From Rhizomonospora bruguierae (GTDB lineage Bacteria; Actinomycetota; Actinomycetes; Mycobacteriales; Micromonosporaceae), in contig NZ_BBQH01000037.1 in NCBI RefSeq assembly GCF_018397995.1, positions 1 to 64,000 on the forward strand: 64,000 nucleotides of DNA, written 5' to 3'. A program made the position numbers and the translations under genes. The notes beneath the pieces were generated by a model. That model saw only the letters and a list, made by a program, of their open reading frames with translations, did not search any database and had not been told where the DNA came from. Shown here piece after piece: positions 32,722-40,484 of this stretch (positions within the stretch are counted from its first letter, which is position 1; every line of letters starts with the position of its first letter).

Positions 32722-34047
32722 TCACTCCGCCACCGTGAAGCCGTTTTTGCGCATGTCGTTCACGGTCGCCGTCTGCATCGCGTCCACCGCCGCCGGGAAC
32801 GGGGTCTTGTCGGTGATGGCCTTGCCGAACGCGTCCTTGTACGTGTCGTAGGCGACGTTCACGTTCGGGCCCCAGGTGAAGCCGGCGGCCGTGTCGGCGA
32901 TCGCCTTGGCCTGGGCGTAGAAGTCCCGCTGCCCGGGGAAGAACTCCGGCGGCTCCTGGAGCAGCGGGCTGGACTGGGCATCCCGGGCCGCCGGGTAGAC
33001 GGCGCACTCCCTGATGAGGATGTCGGTGCCGGCCTGGTCGCTGTTCAGCCAGATCGCGAACCGCACCGCCGCCGCCTTGTTCTTGGACGCGTCGGTCACG
33101 CCGGTGGACGAGCCGCCCCAGTTGCCGGTCCGGTTCTCCCCGGCCGTCCACTGTGGCATCGGTGCCATCGCCCACTTGCCCTTGGTGTCCGGGGCGTTGC
33201 CGGCCAGCACCCCGGGCGCCCAGATCGCGCTCGGCCAGGCCAGCAGCGTGCCGTCGTTGAGGGCCTTGTTCCACGCGGGTGTGTACATCGGCTGGCCGTC
33301 GATGGCGCCCTCGCGGACCAGGCCGCCCCAGTAGTCGGCGACCTTCTTCGTGGCCGCGTCGTTGACGGTCACCTTCCACGCCTCGCCCTGCACGCCCCAC
33401 CAGGAGGCGTCCGCCTGCTGCGCGAGCCCGGCGAACCAGCCGGGGTCGTTGGCCGAGAACGTGGTCAGGTACTGCTTGGGGCTCTTGGCGCGCAGTGTGC
33501 GGGCGGTCTGCGCGAACTCGTCCCAGGTCGCCGGCACGGTCAGGCCGTACTTGGCGAACAGGTCCGTGCGGTAGTACAGCATCATCGGACCGGAGTCCTG
33601 CGGGATCCCGTAGACGGCGTCGGTGCCGAGCGTCACCTGCTGCCAGATGCCCTCGGCGAACCGGTCCTTGACCGGGGCCGCCTGCTTGGCGATGTCCGCG
33701 AGCACGTTGTTGCTGACCAGGGTCGGCAGTGACTGGTACTCGACCTGGGCCAGATCCGGCGGGTTGCCGGCCTTGGCGGCGGTCAGCAGCTTGGTGACGA
33801 TGTCGCCGCCGCCGGCCTGCTTGCTGAGCGTCACGTGGATGTTCGGGTTGGCGGCGTTCCAGGCGTCGACCGCCTTGTCGATGTTCGGCGCCCAGGACCA
33901 GAAGCTGAGCTCGACCTTGCCGGTCGGCTCGGCGGCGGCGCCGTCGTCGTCCGCGGACTTGGCGGTGCAGCCGGCGGTGGCGAGGGCGGTCGCCACGGCC
34001 GTGGTCAGGGTGAAGGCGAGCAGTCGGGTGCCCAACGAGAGCCTCAC
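32722..34047 (-). CDS. sugar-binding lipoprotein of the galactan ABC importer
   Basis: The 441-residue protein has a lipoprotein signal ending LATAGC and a type 2 solute-binding fold of the SBP_bac_1 family. Motifs such as VELSFWSWAPNIDKAVDAWN, TKLLTAAKAGNPPDLAQVEY and YYRTDLFAKYGLTVPATWDE are typical of CUT1 sugar-binding proteins. The GTG start has GGGAGG nine bases upstream. It is the first gene of the operon (binding protein, two permeases, LacI) and lies behind a promoter with a perfect 16-bp operator. The ligand is inferred from the adjacent GH42 and GH53 genes as beta-1,4-galacto-oligosaccharide. Confidence 0.92.
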   Translation of the reverse strand: MRLSLGTRLLAFTLTTAVATALATAGCTAKSADDDGAAAEPTGKVELSFWSWAPNIDKAVDAWNAANPNIHVTLSKQAGGGDIVTKLLTAAKAGNPPDLAQVEYQSLPTLVSNNVLADIAKQAAPVKDRFAEGIWQQVTLGTDAVYGIPQDSGPMMLYYRTDLFAKYGLTVPATWDEFAQTARTLRAKSPKQYLTTFSANDPGWFAGLAQQADASWWGVQGEAWKVTVNDAATKKVADYWGGLVREGAIDGQPMYTPAWNKALNDGTLLAWPSAIWAPGVLAGNAPDTKGKWAMAPMPQWTAGENRTGNWGGSSTGVTDASKNKAAAVRFAIWLNSDQAGTDILIRECAVYPAARDAQSSPLLQEPPEFFPGQRDFYAQAKAIADTAAGFTWGPNVNVAYDTYKDAFGKAITDKTPFPAAVDAMQTATVNDMRKNGFTVAE

Positions 34048-34083
34048 GGGTGGCCTCCCGGGTGTGGTGTCGGGGTGTAGGAG

Positions 34084-34099
34084 CTGTGAGCGCTCACAG
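34084..34099. promoter_or_regulatory. LacI operator CTGTGAGCGCTCACAG, copy 1
   Basis: This is a perfect 16-base palindrome identical to that at 36287-36302. It overlaps the end of the predicted -10 box of the binding-protein operon and covers the expected transcription start. It lies in the intergenic region shared with the divergent GH42 gene, so it may control both. Confidence 0.8.
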
Positions 34100-34126
34100 A
34101 TTGGCGCTCAATTCCGGGCGTGTCAA
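34098..34126 (-). promoter_or_regulatory. predicted promoter of the galactan transport operon
   Basis: On the minus strand TTGACA (34126-34121) is followed by a 17-base spacer and CAATCT (34103-34098). The -35 box is consensus and the -10 is weak. The operator at 34084-34099 abuts it. Confidence 0.55.
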
Positions 34127-34183
34127 TACCGAGTTCACCGCTACTTACGCTGCTCAAGCGCGTGTACGCTGACCCGAACACGT

Positions 34184-34197
34184 TGGGAGCGCGCACA
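34184..34197. promoter_or_regulatory. imperfect LacI operator before the GH42 gene
   Basis: TGGGAGCGCGCACA matches 12 of 14 positions of the perfect operator core TGTGAGCGCTCACA. It lies 14 bases before the GH42 start codon. A similar degenerate copy occurs at the same relative place before the GH53 gene, which suggests cooperative two-site repression. Confidence 0.5.
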
Positions 34198-34210
34198 GTT
34201 CGGAGCCGTA

Positions 34211-36265
34211 ATGAGGCAACTTACCCCCGTCGACCCGCACGATTCCCCCGCGGGCCGGCTCGCGCCGGTGGTCCCACGGCTGGCCGGGATCGCGTACGGC
34301 GGCGACTACAACCCCGAGCAGTGGCCGGCGGAGGTCTGGCGCGAGGACGTGGCGCTGATGCGCGAGGCGGGGGTGAACCTGGTCAGCGTCGGCATCTTCG
34401 CCTGGGCGATGCTGGAGCCCGCGCCCGGGCGGTACGACTTCGGCTGGCTGGACCGGGTCCTGGAGCTGCTCGACCGGGCCGGCATCGGCGTGGACCTCGG
34501 CACCCCGACCGCCGCGCCCCCACCCTGGTTCCTGCACCGGAACCCGCAGGCGCGCCCGGTGACCAGGGACGGGCGGGTGCTGGGCGGCGGCGCCCGGCAG
34601 TCGTTCTGCCCCAGTTCCCCCGCGTACGCGGACGCCGCCGCGGCGATCACCGAGCGGCTCGCCCGCCGGTACGCCGGCCACCCGGCGCTGATGCTGTGGC
34701 ACGCGCACAACGAGTACGGGGGAGCGAACGCGTTCTGCTACTGCCCGGTCTCCGCGGCCGCCTTCCGGCAGTGGCTGCGCGCCCGGTACGGCACGCTCGA
34801 GGCGCTGAACGAGGCGTGGGGCACCGCGTTCTGGAGCCAGCGGTACGGCGACTGGGCGGAGATCGAGCCCCCGGTGACCGCGCCGACCGCCGTGAATCCG
34901 GCCCAGGAACTGGACTTCTACCGGTTCTCCGCCGACGCGCACCTGGCCAACTTCCGGCGCGAGCGGGACATCCTGCACCGGCTCAGCCCCGGCACTCCGG
35001 TCACCACCAACTTCATGCTCGCCAACTGCAAGAACATCGACTACTGGCGCTGGGCCGGCGAGCTGGACCTGATCTCGAACGACCACTACCTGCGGGCCGA
35101 GCGGGCCGACAACCACATCGAGCTGGCGATGTGTGCGGACCTGACCCGCTCGGTCGCGGGCGGGCGGCCCTGGCTGCTGTTGGAGCACTCCACCGGCGCG
35201 GTCAACTGGCAGCCCCGCAACATCGCCAAGCGCCCCGGCGAGCTGCGCCGCAACAGCCTGGCCCACCTGGCCCGGGGCGCCGACGGGATCATGTTCTTCC
35301 AGTGGCGGGCGTCCCGGTCCGGCGCCGAGAAGTTCCACTCGGCGATGCTGCCGCACGGCGGCACCGGTACCCGGATCTGGCGGGACGTGGTGGATCTGGG
35401 CGCCACCGTCCGCGGCCTGGCGGACCTGCGCGGCAGCCGGGTGGTGGCCGACGCGGCCGTGCTGTGGGACTGGGAGTCCTGGTGGGCGCTGGAGCTGGAC
35501 TGGCGCCCCTCGGTGGACGTGACGTTCCGGGAGCGGGTCGAGGCGTACTACGAGCGGCTGTGGCGTGCCCACCTGACCGTCGACTTCGCCCACCCGGCCG
35601 CGTCACTGGACGCGTACCCGCTGGTGATCGCCCCGAGCCTGTACCTGACGACCCCCGCCGCGGCCCAGAACCTGCGCCGGTACGTGGCCGGCGGCGGGAC
35701 GCTGGTCGTCTCGTACTTCTCGGGCATCGTGGACGGCAACGACGCGGTGCATCCGGGCGGCTACCCCGGCGCGCTGCGCGAGCTGTTGGGGCTGTCCGTG
35801 GAGGAGTTCCTCCCGCTGCGCGCGGGCGAGACCGTGCGCCTGAACGGGAGCGCACCGGATGGCGGCGCGACCGCCGACGTCTGGGCGGAGCGCGTCGTTC
35901 CGGCCGGGGCCGCCGTGGAATGGTCCTACCTGGACGGTCCGGCCGCCGGGCTGCCGGCCGTGACCCGCCACCGGTACGGGCGGGGGACCGCCTGGTACGT
36001 CTCCACCCGCCTCTCCGGCACGGATCTCGACGGGGTGCTCGCCCGCGCGTACGCAGACGCCGGCGTGGTTCCCCCGGCGGGGGTGCCGGACGCCGTCGAG
36101 CTGGTGCGGCGGCGGGGACAGGGCGTCGAGTACCTGATCGCCATCAACCACGGCGAATGTGACGCGCGGCTGCCGGGTGCCGGTCTGGAGATGACCACCG
36201 GTACCACCGTGGCGGGGCACCTGGTCGTGCCGGCGGGGGAGGTGCGGGTGCTGCGTACCCCTTGA
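34211..36265 (+). CDS. GH42 beta-galactosidase of the galactan locus
   Basis: The 684-residue enzyme is a cytoplasmic GH42 beta-galactosidase (no signal peptide). IAYGGDYNPEQWP is the N-terminal signature. The acid/base glutamate lies in HAHNEYGG (residue 168) and the nucleophile in LLLEHSTGAVNW (residue 325). The spacing of 157 residues is close to that in the other GH42 of this window. A Cys pair in FCYCPVS may belong to the zinc site seen in some members. The middle domain contains VVSYFSGIVDGND, as in trimerisation domains of GH42. It should hydrolyse imported galacto-oligosaccharides to galactose. The gene is divergent from the transport operon and has a degenerate operator just upstream. 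Confidence 0.95.
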   Translation: MRQLTPVDPHDSPAGRLAPVVPRLAGIAYGGDYNPEQWPAEVWREDVALMREAGVNLVSVGIFAWAMLEPAPGRYDFGWLDRVLELLDRAGIGVDLGTPTAAPPPWFLHRNPQARPVTRDGRVLGGGARQSFCPSSPAYADAAAAITERLARRYAGHPALMLWHAHNEYGGANAFCYCPVSAAAFRQWLRARYGTLEALNEAWGTAFWSQRYGDWAEIEPPVTAPTAVNPAQELDFYRFSADAHLANFRRERDILHRLSPGTPVTTNFMLANCKNIDYWRWAGELDLISNDHYLRAERADNHIELAMCADLTRSVAGGRPWLLLEHSTGAVNWQPRNIAKRPGELRRNSLAHLARGADGIMFFQWRASRSGAEKFHSAMLPHGGTGTRIWRDVVDLGATVRGLADLRGSRVVADAAVLWDWESWWALELDWRPSVDVTFRERVEAYYERLWRAHLTVDFAHPAASLDAYPLVIAPSLYLTTPAAAQNLRRYVAGGGTLVVSYFSGIVDGNDAVHPGGYPGALRELLGLSVEEFLPLRAGETVRLNGSAPDGGATADVWAERVVPAGAAVEWSYLDGPAAGLPAVTRHRYGRGTAWYVSTRLSGTDLDGVLARAYADAGVVPPAGVPDAVELVRRRGQGVEYLIAINHGECDARLPGAGLEMTTGTTVAGHLVVPAGEVRVLRTP

Positions 36266-36290
36266 CAGTGATCGATGAGGGTGGTTCTGT
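36262..36290 (+). promoter_or_regulatory. predicted promoter of the GH53 gene, overlapping the GH42 stop codon
   Basis: TTGACA (36262-36267) overlaps the TGA stop of the GH42 gene. A 17-base spacer and a weak TTCTGT (36285-36290) follow, and the operator starts inside the -10 box. The GH53 gene thus has its own regulated promoter instead of relying on read-through. Confidence 0.5.
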
Positions 36291-36302
36291 GAGCGCTCAC
36301 AG
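36287..36302. promoter_or_regulatory. LacI operator CTGTGAGCGCTCACAG, copy 2
   Basis: This is a perfect 16-base palindrome identical to copy 1 at 34084-34099. It sits between the GH42 and GH53 genes, covering the predicted -10 box of the GH53 promoter. Confidence 0.8.
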
Positions 36303-36364
36303 GTCGGTGCGGAATATGCGCGGACGTGCGCACCAAAGAAGCAGGCAGCGCCCGTGCGGCGCAC

Positions 36365-36378
36365 TGGGAGCGAGCACA
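36365..36378. promoter_or_regulatory. imperfect LacI operator before the GH53 gene
   Basis: TGGGAGCGAGCACA matches 11 of 14 positions of the operator core. It lies 17 bases before the GH53 start codon, parallel to the imperfect site before GH42. Confidence 0.4.
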
Positions 36379-36394
36379 CTTTAGGAGGGTTCCC

Positions 36395-37501
36395 ATGCGG
36401 TACTGGCCCGCCGTTCCGCTTGCGCTGGCGTTGACCGTCTCCATGGGAGGGTCACCCGCGCGGGCGGCGGGCACCGTGCAGATCCGCGGCGTGGACATCT
36501 CGACGCTGAAGAAGAGCGAGGACCGGGGCGGCGTCTACCGCACCGCCTCGGGCACCCTCACCGATCCGGTGGCGCTGCTGAAGGCCAACGGCGTCAACTA
36601 TGTGCGGCTGAAGGTCTGGGTGAACCCGGCCGACGGCTACAACAACAAGGCCCGGGTCCTGACGATGGCGAGCCGGGCCAAGGCCCAGGGCATGAAGGTG
36701 CTGGTCGACTTCCACTACTCCGATTCGTGGGCCGACCCGGGCAAGCAGACGAAGCCGGCGGCGTGGGCGAGCATGAGCTTCAGCGCGCTGACCCAGGCCG
36801 TCTACAACCACACCTACGACGTGCTCAACGCGCTGAAGGCGCAGGGAACGACGGCCGACATGGTCCAGGTCGGCAACGAGATCAACGACGGCATGCTCTG
36901 GCCGGACGGCCGCAGCAACAACTTCAAGAACCTGGCCACGCTGCTCAAGTCAGGAATCAGCGCGGTGCGGGCGGTGAGCTCGTCGACCCGGGTCATGCTG
37001 CACCTGGCCGAGGGCGGCAACAACGCCCAGCACCGCTGGTGGTTCGACAACGCGGTCGCCAACGGCGTCTCCTTCGACGTCATCGGTGTCTCGCACTACC
37101 TGTACTGGCACGGGACCGCGGCCAGCCTGCGCGCCAACCTGATCGACCTGTCCGCCCGGTACAACAAGGACGTGCTGGTGGCCGAGACCGCGTACGGCTT
37201 CACCACCGCGCCCAACGACCGCGAACCGAACATCTTCAACGCCTCGCTGGCCTCCGCGGGCGGGTACCCGGCGACCTCGCAGGGCCAGGTGAGCGCGTTG
37301 CGGGCGGTGTTCGACGCGGTCAAGGCGGTACCCAACGGGCGCGGGCTGGGCGTCTTCTACTGGGAGCCCACGTGGACGGCGGTGCCGGGCAACGGCTGGG
37401 ACCCGACCAACCCGTCCTCCGGAAACGGGTGGGAAAACCAGGCGCTGTTCGACTACTCCGATCGGGCGTTGCCCGCGCTGTCCGTCTTCGCATCCCCTTA
37501 A
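36395..37501 (+). CDS. secreted GH53 arabinogalactan endo-beta-1,4-galactanase
   Basis: The 368-residue enzyme has an N-terminal signal peptide (cleavage near ARA-AG). The GH53 barrel follows: IRGVDISTLKKSE, NYVRLKVWVNPADGYN, KVLVDFHYSDSWADPGKQ, the acid/base VQVGNEINDGMLWPDG (Glu162) and the nucleophile VLVAETAYG (Glu264). All GH53 landmarks are present and the length is normal. It cleaves beta-1,4-galactan side chains of pectin outside the cell. The products would feed the ABC importer and GH42. The ATG has AGGAGG seven bases upstream. The promoter contains one perfect and one degenerate operator. Confidence 0.95.
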   Translation: MRYWPAVPLALALTVSMGGSPARAAGTVQIRGVDISTLKKSEDRGGVYRTASGTLTDPVALLKANGVNYVRLKVWVNPADGYNNKARVLTMASRAKAQGMKVLVDFHYSDSWADPGKQTKPAAWASMSFSALTQAVYNHTYDVLNALKAQGTTADMVQVGNEINDGMLWPDGRSNNFKNLATLLKSGISAVRAVSSSTRVMLHLAEGGNNAQHRWWFDNAVANGVSFDVIGVSHYLYWHGTAASLRANLIDLSARYNKDVLVAETAYGFTTAPNDREPNIFNASLASAGGYPATSQGQVSALRAVFDAVKAVPNGRGLGVFYWEPTWTAVPGNGWDPTNPSSGNGWENQALFDYSDRALPALSVFASP

Positions 37502-37534
37502 ATCACCCTCCGCCCCCTTGGGCGTGGCGGGGCG

Positions 37535-37561
37535 GCCGGGCACGATCACGGCCCGCCCGGC
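37535..37561 (+). terminator. possible terminator after GH53
   Basis: GCCGGGC and GCCCGGC can pair across a 13-base loop, 34 bases after the GH53 stop. The stem is only 7 bp and its end runs into the PhoD remnant, so support is modest. Confidence 0.35.
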
Positions 37562-38346
37562 TGCGCTTCGCGTTCGCCAGCTGCCAGGACTTCCAGGCCG
37601 GCTACTACACCGCGCACCGCCACCTGGCCGCCGAGGACGTCGCCTTCGTGGCGTTCCTGGGCGACTACATCTACGAGAACGGCCCGATCCCGGCCGCGCC
37701 CCGCCAGCACACCGGAACGGGCGAGCCGTACACGCTGGCGGAGTACCGCGACCGGTACGCCCAGTACAAGGCGGACCCCGACCTCCAGGCCGCGCACGCC
37801 GCCGCGCCGTGGGTCGTCACGCTCGACGACCACGAGATCGACAACAACTGGGCAGGCCCGCTGCCACCGGACCCGGCCCGGCAGCCACCGGCGGCGTTCC
37901 GGGCCCGCCGGGCGGCCGCCTTCCAGGCGTACTGTCGTGCTGACCGGGGACCGCCACGCACCTGGGTCTGCGACCTGCGCACCGACTTCGACGACCCGTC
38001 CTCGCCGGTGGTCGGCGCCGAACTCACCGGCATCTCCCTCACCTCGGGCGGCCATCCGGACCCCGCGGCCTTCCACGCCACCTACGACCCGATCATGGCC
38101 GAAAGTCCACACTGGAAGTACGCTGACCTCCAGCGCGGGTACGTGCTCTGCGACGTGACCCCGGAGCGCATGGTCAGCGCACTGCGCGTGGTGGACACGA
38201 TCTGGCTGCCGTCCTCGCCGATCCGCACATCGGCCCGGTTCCTCGTCGAGGCGGGCGTGCCCGGCGTCTCCGTGCTGCGCCAGGAACCCGCCCGCACCCG
38301 TCCGATCGCCACGCCCCAGTACCCGGCGGTCAACGACAAACCGTGA
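37558..38346 (+). pseudogene. PhoD-type alkaline phosphatase with N-terminal and central deletions
   Basis: The reading LRFAFASCQDFQAGYYTAHR, FLGDYIYENGP and VVTLDDHEIDNNWAG matches the metallophosphatase core of PhoD, and CDLRTDFDDPSSPVVGAEL to SPHWKYADLQRGYVLCDVT matches its C-terminal part. The N-terminal Tat signal and Ig-like domain are missing. Between AFQAY and WVCDLRT about 150-200 residues are lost. The junction retains the DNA for VVLTGDRHA, the metal-binding TGDRH motif, but in another frame, and one base has been lost after it. By chance the frame stays open through the scar, so it could pass as an intact gene of about 260 residues, but it lacks essential metal ligands in frame. 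Confidence 0.75.
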
Positions 38347-38384
38347 CTCCCAGCGAACGTCCAGCCCGCGCCGGTAAGGTACCG

Positions 38385-38516
38385 GGCCGAGGGGAGTACC
38401 TCTTCAGGACCGTTCCGGTCAGTACGGGCCGCCCGCGGCCCCCGGGCGGTCGTCCGTGCCGGTGTATCCGGGTGCGGGCGGGGGAGACCTCGAACGGTTC
38501 CGCGCGTTCGAGGAGA
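38385..38516 (+). ncRNA. probable yybP-ykoY (Mn2+-sensing) riboswitch leader of the TerC gene
   Basis: The leader contains GGCCGAGGGGAGTACCTCTTC (conserved GGGGAGTA element near 38391) and, about 85 bases later, CCGGGTGCGGGCGGGGGAGACC (conserved GGGGGAGAC element), the two hallmarks of the yybP-ykoY class. The elements are quoted here as GGGGAGTACC and CGGGGGAGACC. Downstream, CCTCGAACG and CGTTCGAGG form a 9-bp hairpin (38488-38512) next to the GAGGAG ribosome binding site, which could be the expression platform. This class is known to sense manganese and is often found before TerC-family genes. The match is by eye and needs a covariance-model test. Confidence 0.7.
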
Positions 38517-38520
38517 CCCC

Positions 38521-39489
38521 GTGTCCGTAGAGACCATCGCATCGCCAGCGCTGTGGGCCGCCAGCATCGCCGTGCTGCTCGCCCTGCTGGCGGTCGACTT
38601 CGCCGTCACCCGCCGCCCGCACGAGGTCCCGATGCGGGAGGCGGTGGCCTGGAGCGCGTTCTACCTCGCCCTGCCGGCCGTCTTCGGGCTGTTCGTCTGG
38701 AGCCGGTACGGCGGCACGGCCGCGGTCGAGTTCTTCACCGGGTACGTGGTGGAGAAGTCCCTGTCGGTCGACAACCTGTTCGTCTTCATGCTGCTGCTGG
38801 CGGCGTTCGCGGTACCGGCGGCGCTGGCCCAGCGGGTCCTGCTGTACGGCATCGTCGGCGCGCTGGTGCTGCGCGGCGTGTTCATCGCGGTCGGCGCGGC
38901 CGTGCTGAGCGCCGGAACCTGGGCGTTCCTCCTGTTCGGCGCGGTCCTGCTGGGCACCGCCATCAAGATCATGCGGGACGCGCTGCGCGGCGCGGGACAC
39001 CAGGTCGACATCGACCGCCTGCGCGGCGTGCGGTTGCTGCGCCGCCTGGCACCCGTGACCTCGGAGTACCACGGCACGCGGCTGATGATGCGGCAGGCCG
39101 GGCGCCGGGCGTTCACCCCGATGGCGCTGGTCGTCGCGTCCGTGTTCCTCACCGACGTGGTCTTCGCCGTGGACTCGGTCCCGGCCGTCTACGGCGTCAC
39201 CGAGGACCCGTACCTGGTGTTCGCCACCAACGCGTTCGCCCTGATGGGCCTGCGGGCGCTCTACTTCGTCCTGCGCGACGCGCTCACCCGCCTGCGGCAC
39301 CTGAACCATGGACTGGCCGTCATCCTGGGCTTCATCGGGCTCAAGCTCGTGCTGCACTGGGCGCACGGCGTGTGGCCCCCGGTGCCGGATGTGCCCACTT
39401 CGCTGTCGCTGGTGGTCATCGTCGGCACCCTTGCCGCGATCACCGTCACCAGTGCGCTGGCCAACCGCCGCGCCAGAGCAACAAACTAG
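38521..39489 (+). CDS. terC: TerC-family integral membrane protein (probable Mn2+ exporter type)
   Basis: The 322-residue protein has about nine membrane helices and the TerC motifs EKSLSVDNLFVFMLLLAAF and VFLTDVVFAVDSVPAVYGVT, with acidic residues within membrane segments, and FATNAFALMGLRALYF. TerC homologues such as Alx/MeeF/MeeY types are linked to manganese handling and metalation of exported proteins. The predicted yybP-ykoY leader supports a manganese role here. The GTG start is preceded by GAGGAG, which lies within the leader hairpin. A strong terminator follows. Confidence 0.92.
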   Translation: MSVETIASPALWAASIAVLLALLAVDFAVTRRPHEVPMREAVAWSAFYLALPAVFGLFVWSRYGGTAAVEFFTGYVVEKSLSVDNLFVFMLLLAAFAVPAALAQRVLLYGIVGALVLRGVFIAVGAAVLSAGTWAFLLFGAVLLGTAIKIMRDALRGAGHQVDIDRLRGVRLLRRLAPVTSEYHGTRLMMRQAGRRAFTPMALVVASVFLTDVVFAVDSVPAVYGVTEDPYLVFATNAFALMGLRALYFVLRDALTRLRHLNHGLAVILGFIGLKLVLHWAHGVWPPVPDVPTSLSLVVIVGTLAAITVTSALANRRARATN

Positions 39490-39570
39490 CGTCCTAGGAC
39501 GCCTTAGAGGGTGTGAGCGGCGCGGTCAGGGTGTCTGTCGAGGGGCCCCGGCTTCACGACTGCGCAGCCG

Positions 39571-39607
39571 TACTGGGGCCCCGGCCACCTGGGCCGGGGC
39601 CCCAGTA
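39571..39607. terminator. strong bidirectional terminator between terC and the MerR gene
   Basis: TACTGGGGCCCCGGCC and GGCCGGGGCCCCAGTA pair perfectly over 16 bases around a loop of about five bases. It lies 82 bases after the terC stop and five bases from the stop of the convergent MerR gene. Confidence 0.85.
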
Positions 39608-39611
39608 GCCG

Positions 39612-40436
39612 CTACGCTCGGCGGACCTCGATCTGGAACTCGTGCACCCAGTTCGCCGGGTCGTTCTCGTCGAACTCCAGGCACACCTCACGGGCGTAGC
39701 CGACCGGGCGGTACCCGTTGTCGTCGATCCACCGGGCGAGGATCTGCATGCTGCGGTCCGCCTCGTCCATCGAGCCGCGGTGGACGATCGTCGCGGCGGA
39801 CTCGATCCCGGGCAGGTCCCGCAGGTCCAGGTCACCGCCGGCGGCGGTGCCCGGGGCGACCTCGAACGCGGTGTGCACCCGCACCGCCGGGGCCTCCCCG
39901 GTGTCCTCGTAGTAGGCGACCGGCGCGCCCGCGGGGCAGACGTGCGCCTGCTCCGCCCGCCGCCACACCTCCCGGTACAGCGGACCCGAAACCGGGCTGA
40001 TGTCCTGCGCCGCGTAGCTGGCACAGATCGCCGACAGCTCCGCCACGCGCGCCGGCGGCACCCGCTTGAGTACCACGTCCTCCGTGTCCATGCGTCCCTC
40101 CTCCTCGATCATGCGCAACCGCGCCTCCACACGCGCCAGCCGGGCGGCGTCGGCGGCCATCCGCTCCGCCAGTTCCGCCCGGCGCAGCCGCAGCATGCCG
40201 TGCAGCTGCTCGACGCCGATCTTCTCGTCGAGGATGCCGCCGATCTTGTCAAGGGTCAGGCCCAGATCCTTGAGGGCGATGACCCGGTTGAGCCGGCGCA
40301 ACTGGTCCGCCCGGTAGTAGCGGTACCCGCTGGCCGGGTCGACGCCGGCCGGCTTCAGCAGCCCGATCGCGTCGTAGTGGCGCAGCATCCGCACGGACAC
40401 CCGGCCCAAAGCGGCGAATTCCCCGATGCCGAACAT
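39612..40436 (-). CDS. MerR-family regulator with GyrI-like effector domain
   Basis: The 274-residue protein starts MFGIGEFAALGRVSVRMLRH, a MerR winged HTH, continued by YDAIGLLKPAGVDPASGYRYY. A coiled-coil helix (about 75-115) and a C-terminal AraC-effector/GyrI-like domain (about 120-270) that binds small hydrophobic cations or drugs follow, as in BltR/BmrR. The ATG at 40436 gives the canonical MerR N-terminus. The promoter has a 19-base spacer containing a perfect dyad, so the protein is likely autoregulated. A convergent terC gene and an upstream hydrolase gene are neighbours. Confidence 0.92.
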   Translation of the reverse strand: MFGIGEFAALGRVSVRMLRHYDAIGLLKPAGVDPASGYRYYRADQLRRLNRVIALKDLGLTLDKIGGILDEKIGVEQLHGMLRLRRAELAERMAADAARLARVEARLRMIEEEGRMDTEDVVLKRVPPARVAELSAICASYAAQDISPVSGPLYREVWRRAEQAHVCPAGAPVAYYEDTGEAPAVRVHTAFEVAPGTAAGGDLDLRDLPGIESAATIVHRGSMDEADRSMQILARWIDDNGYRPVGYAREVCLEFDENDPANWVHEFQIEVRRA

Positions 40437-40451
40437 GATCCCGATCGTGGG

Positions 40452-40475
40452 CCCTGACACGGTGTCAGGGTCAAG
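40452..40475 (-). promoter_or_regulatory. MerR-type promoter with perfect dyad in a 19-base spacer
   Basis: On the minus strand TTGACC is followed by a 19-base spacer and CACGAT. The spacer contains most of the perfect palindrome CCCTGACAC-C-GTGTCAGGG (40452-40470). The long spacer and central dyad are the hallmark of promoters activated by DNA distortion through MerR proteins. The expected transcription start is close to the ATG at 40436, so the message may be nearly leaderless. Confidence 0.75.
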
Positions 40476-40484
40476 CGGGCGGCC

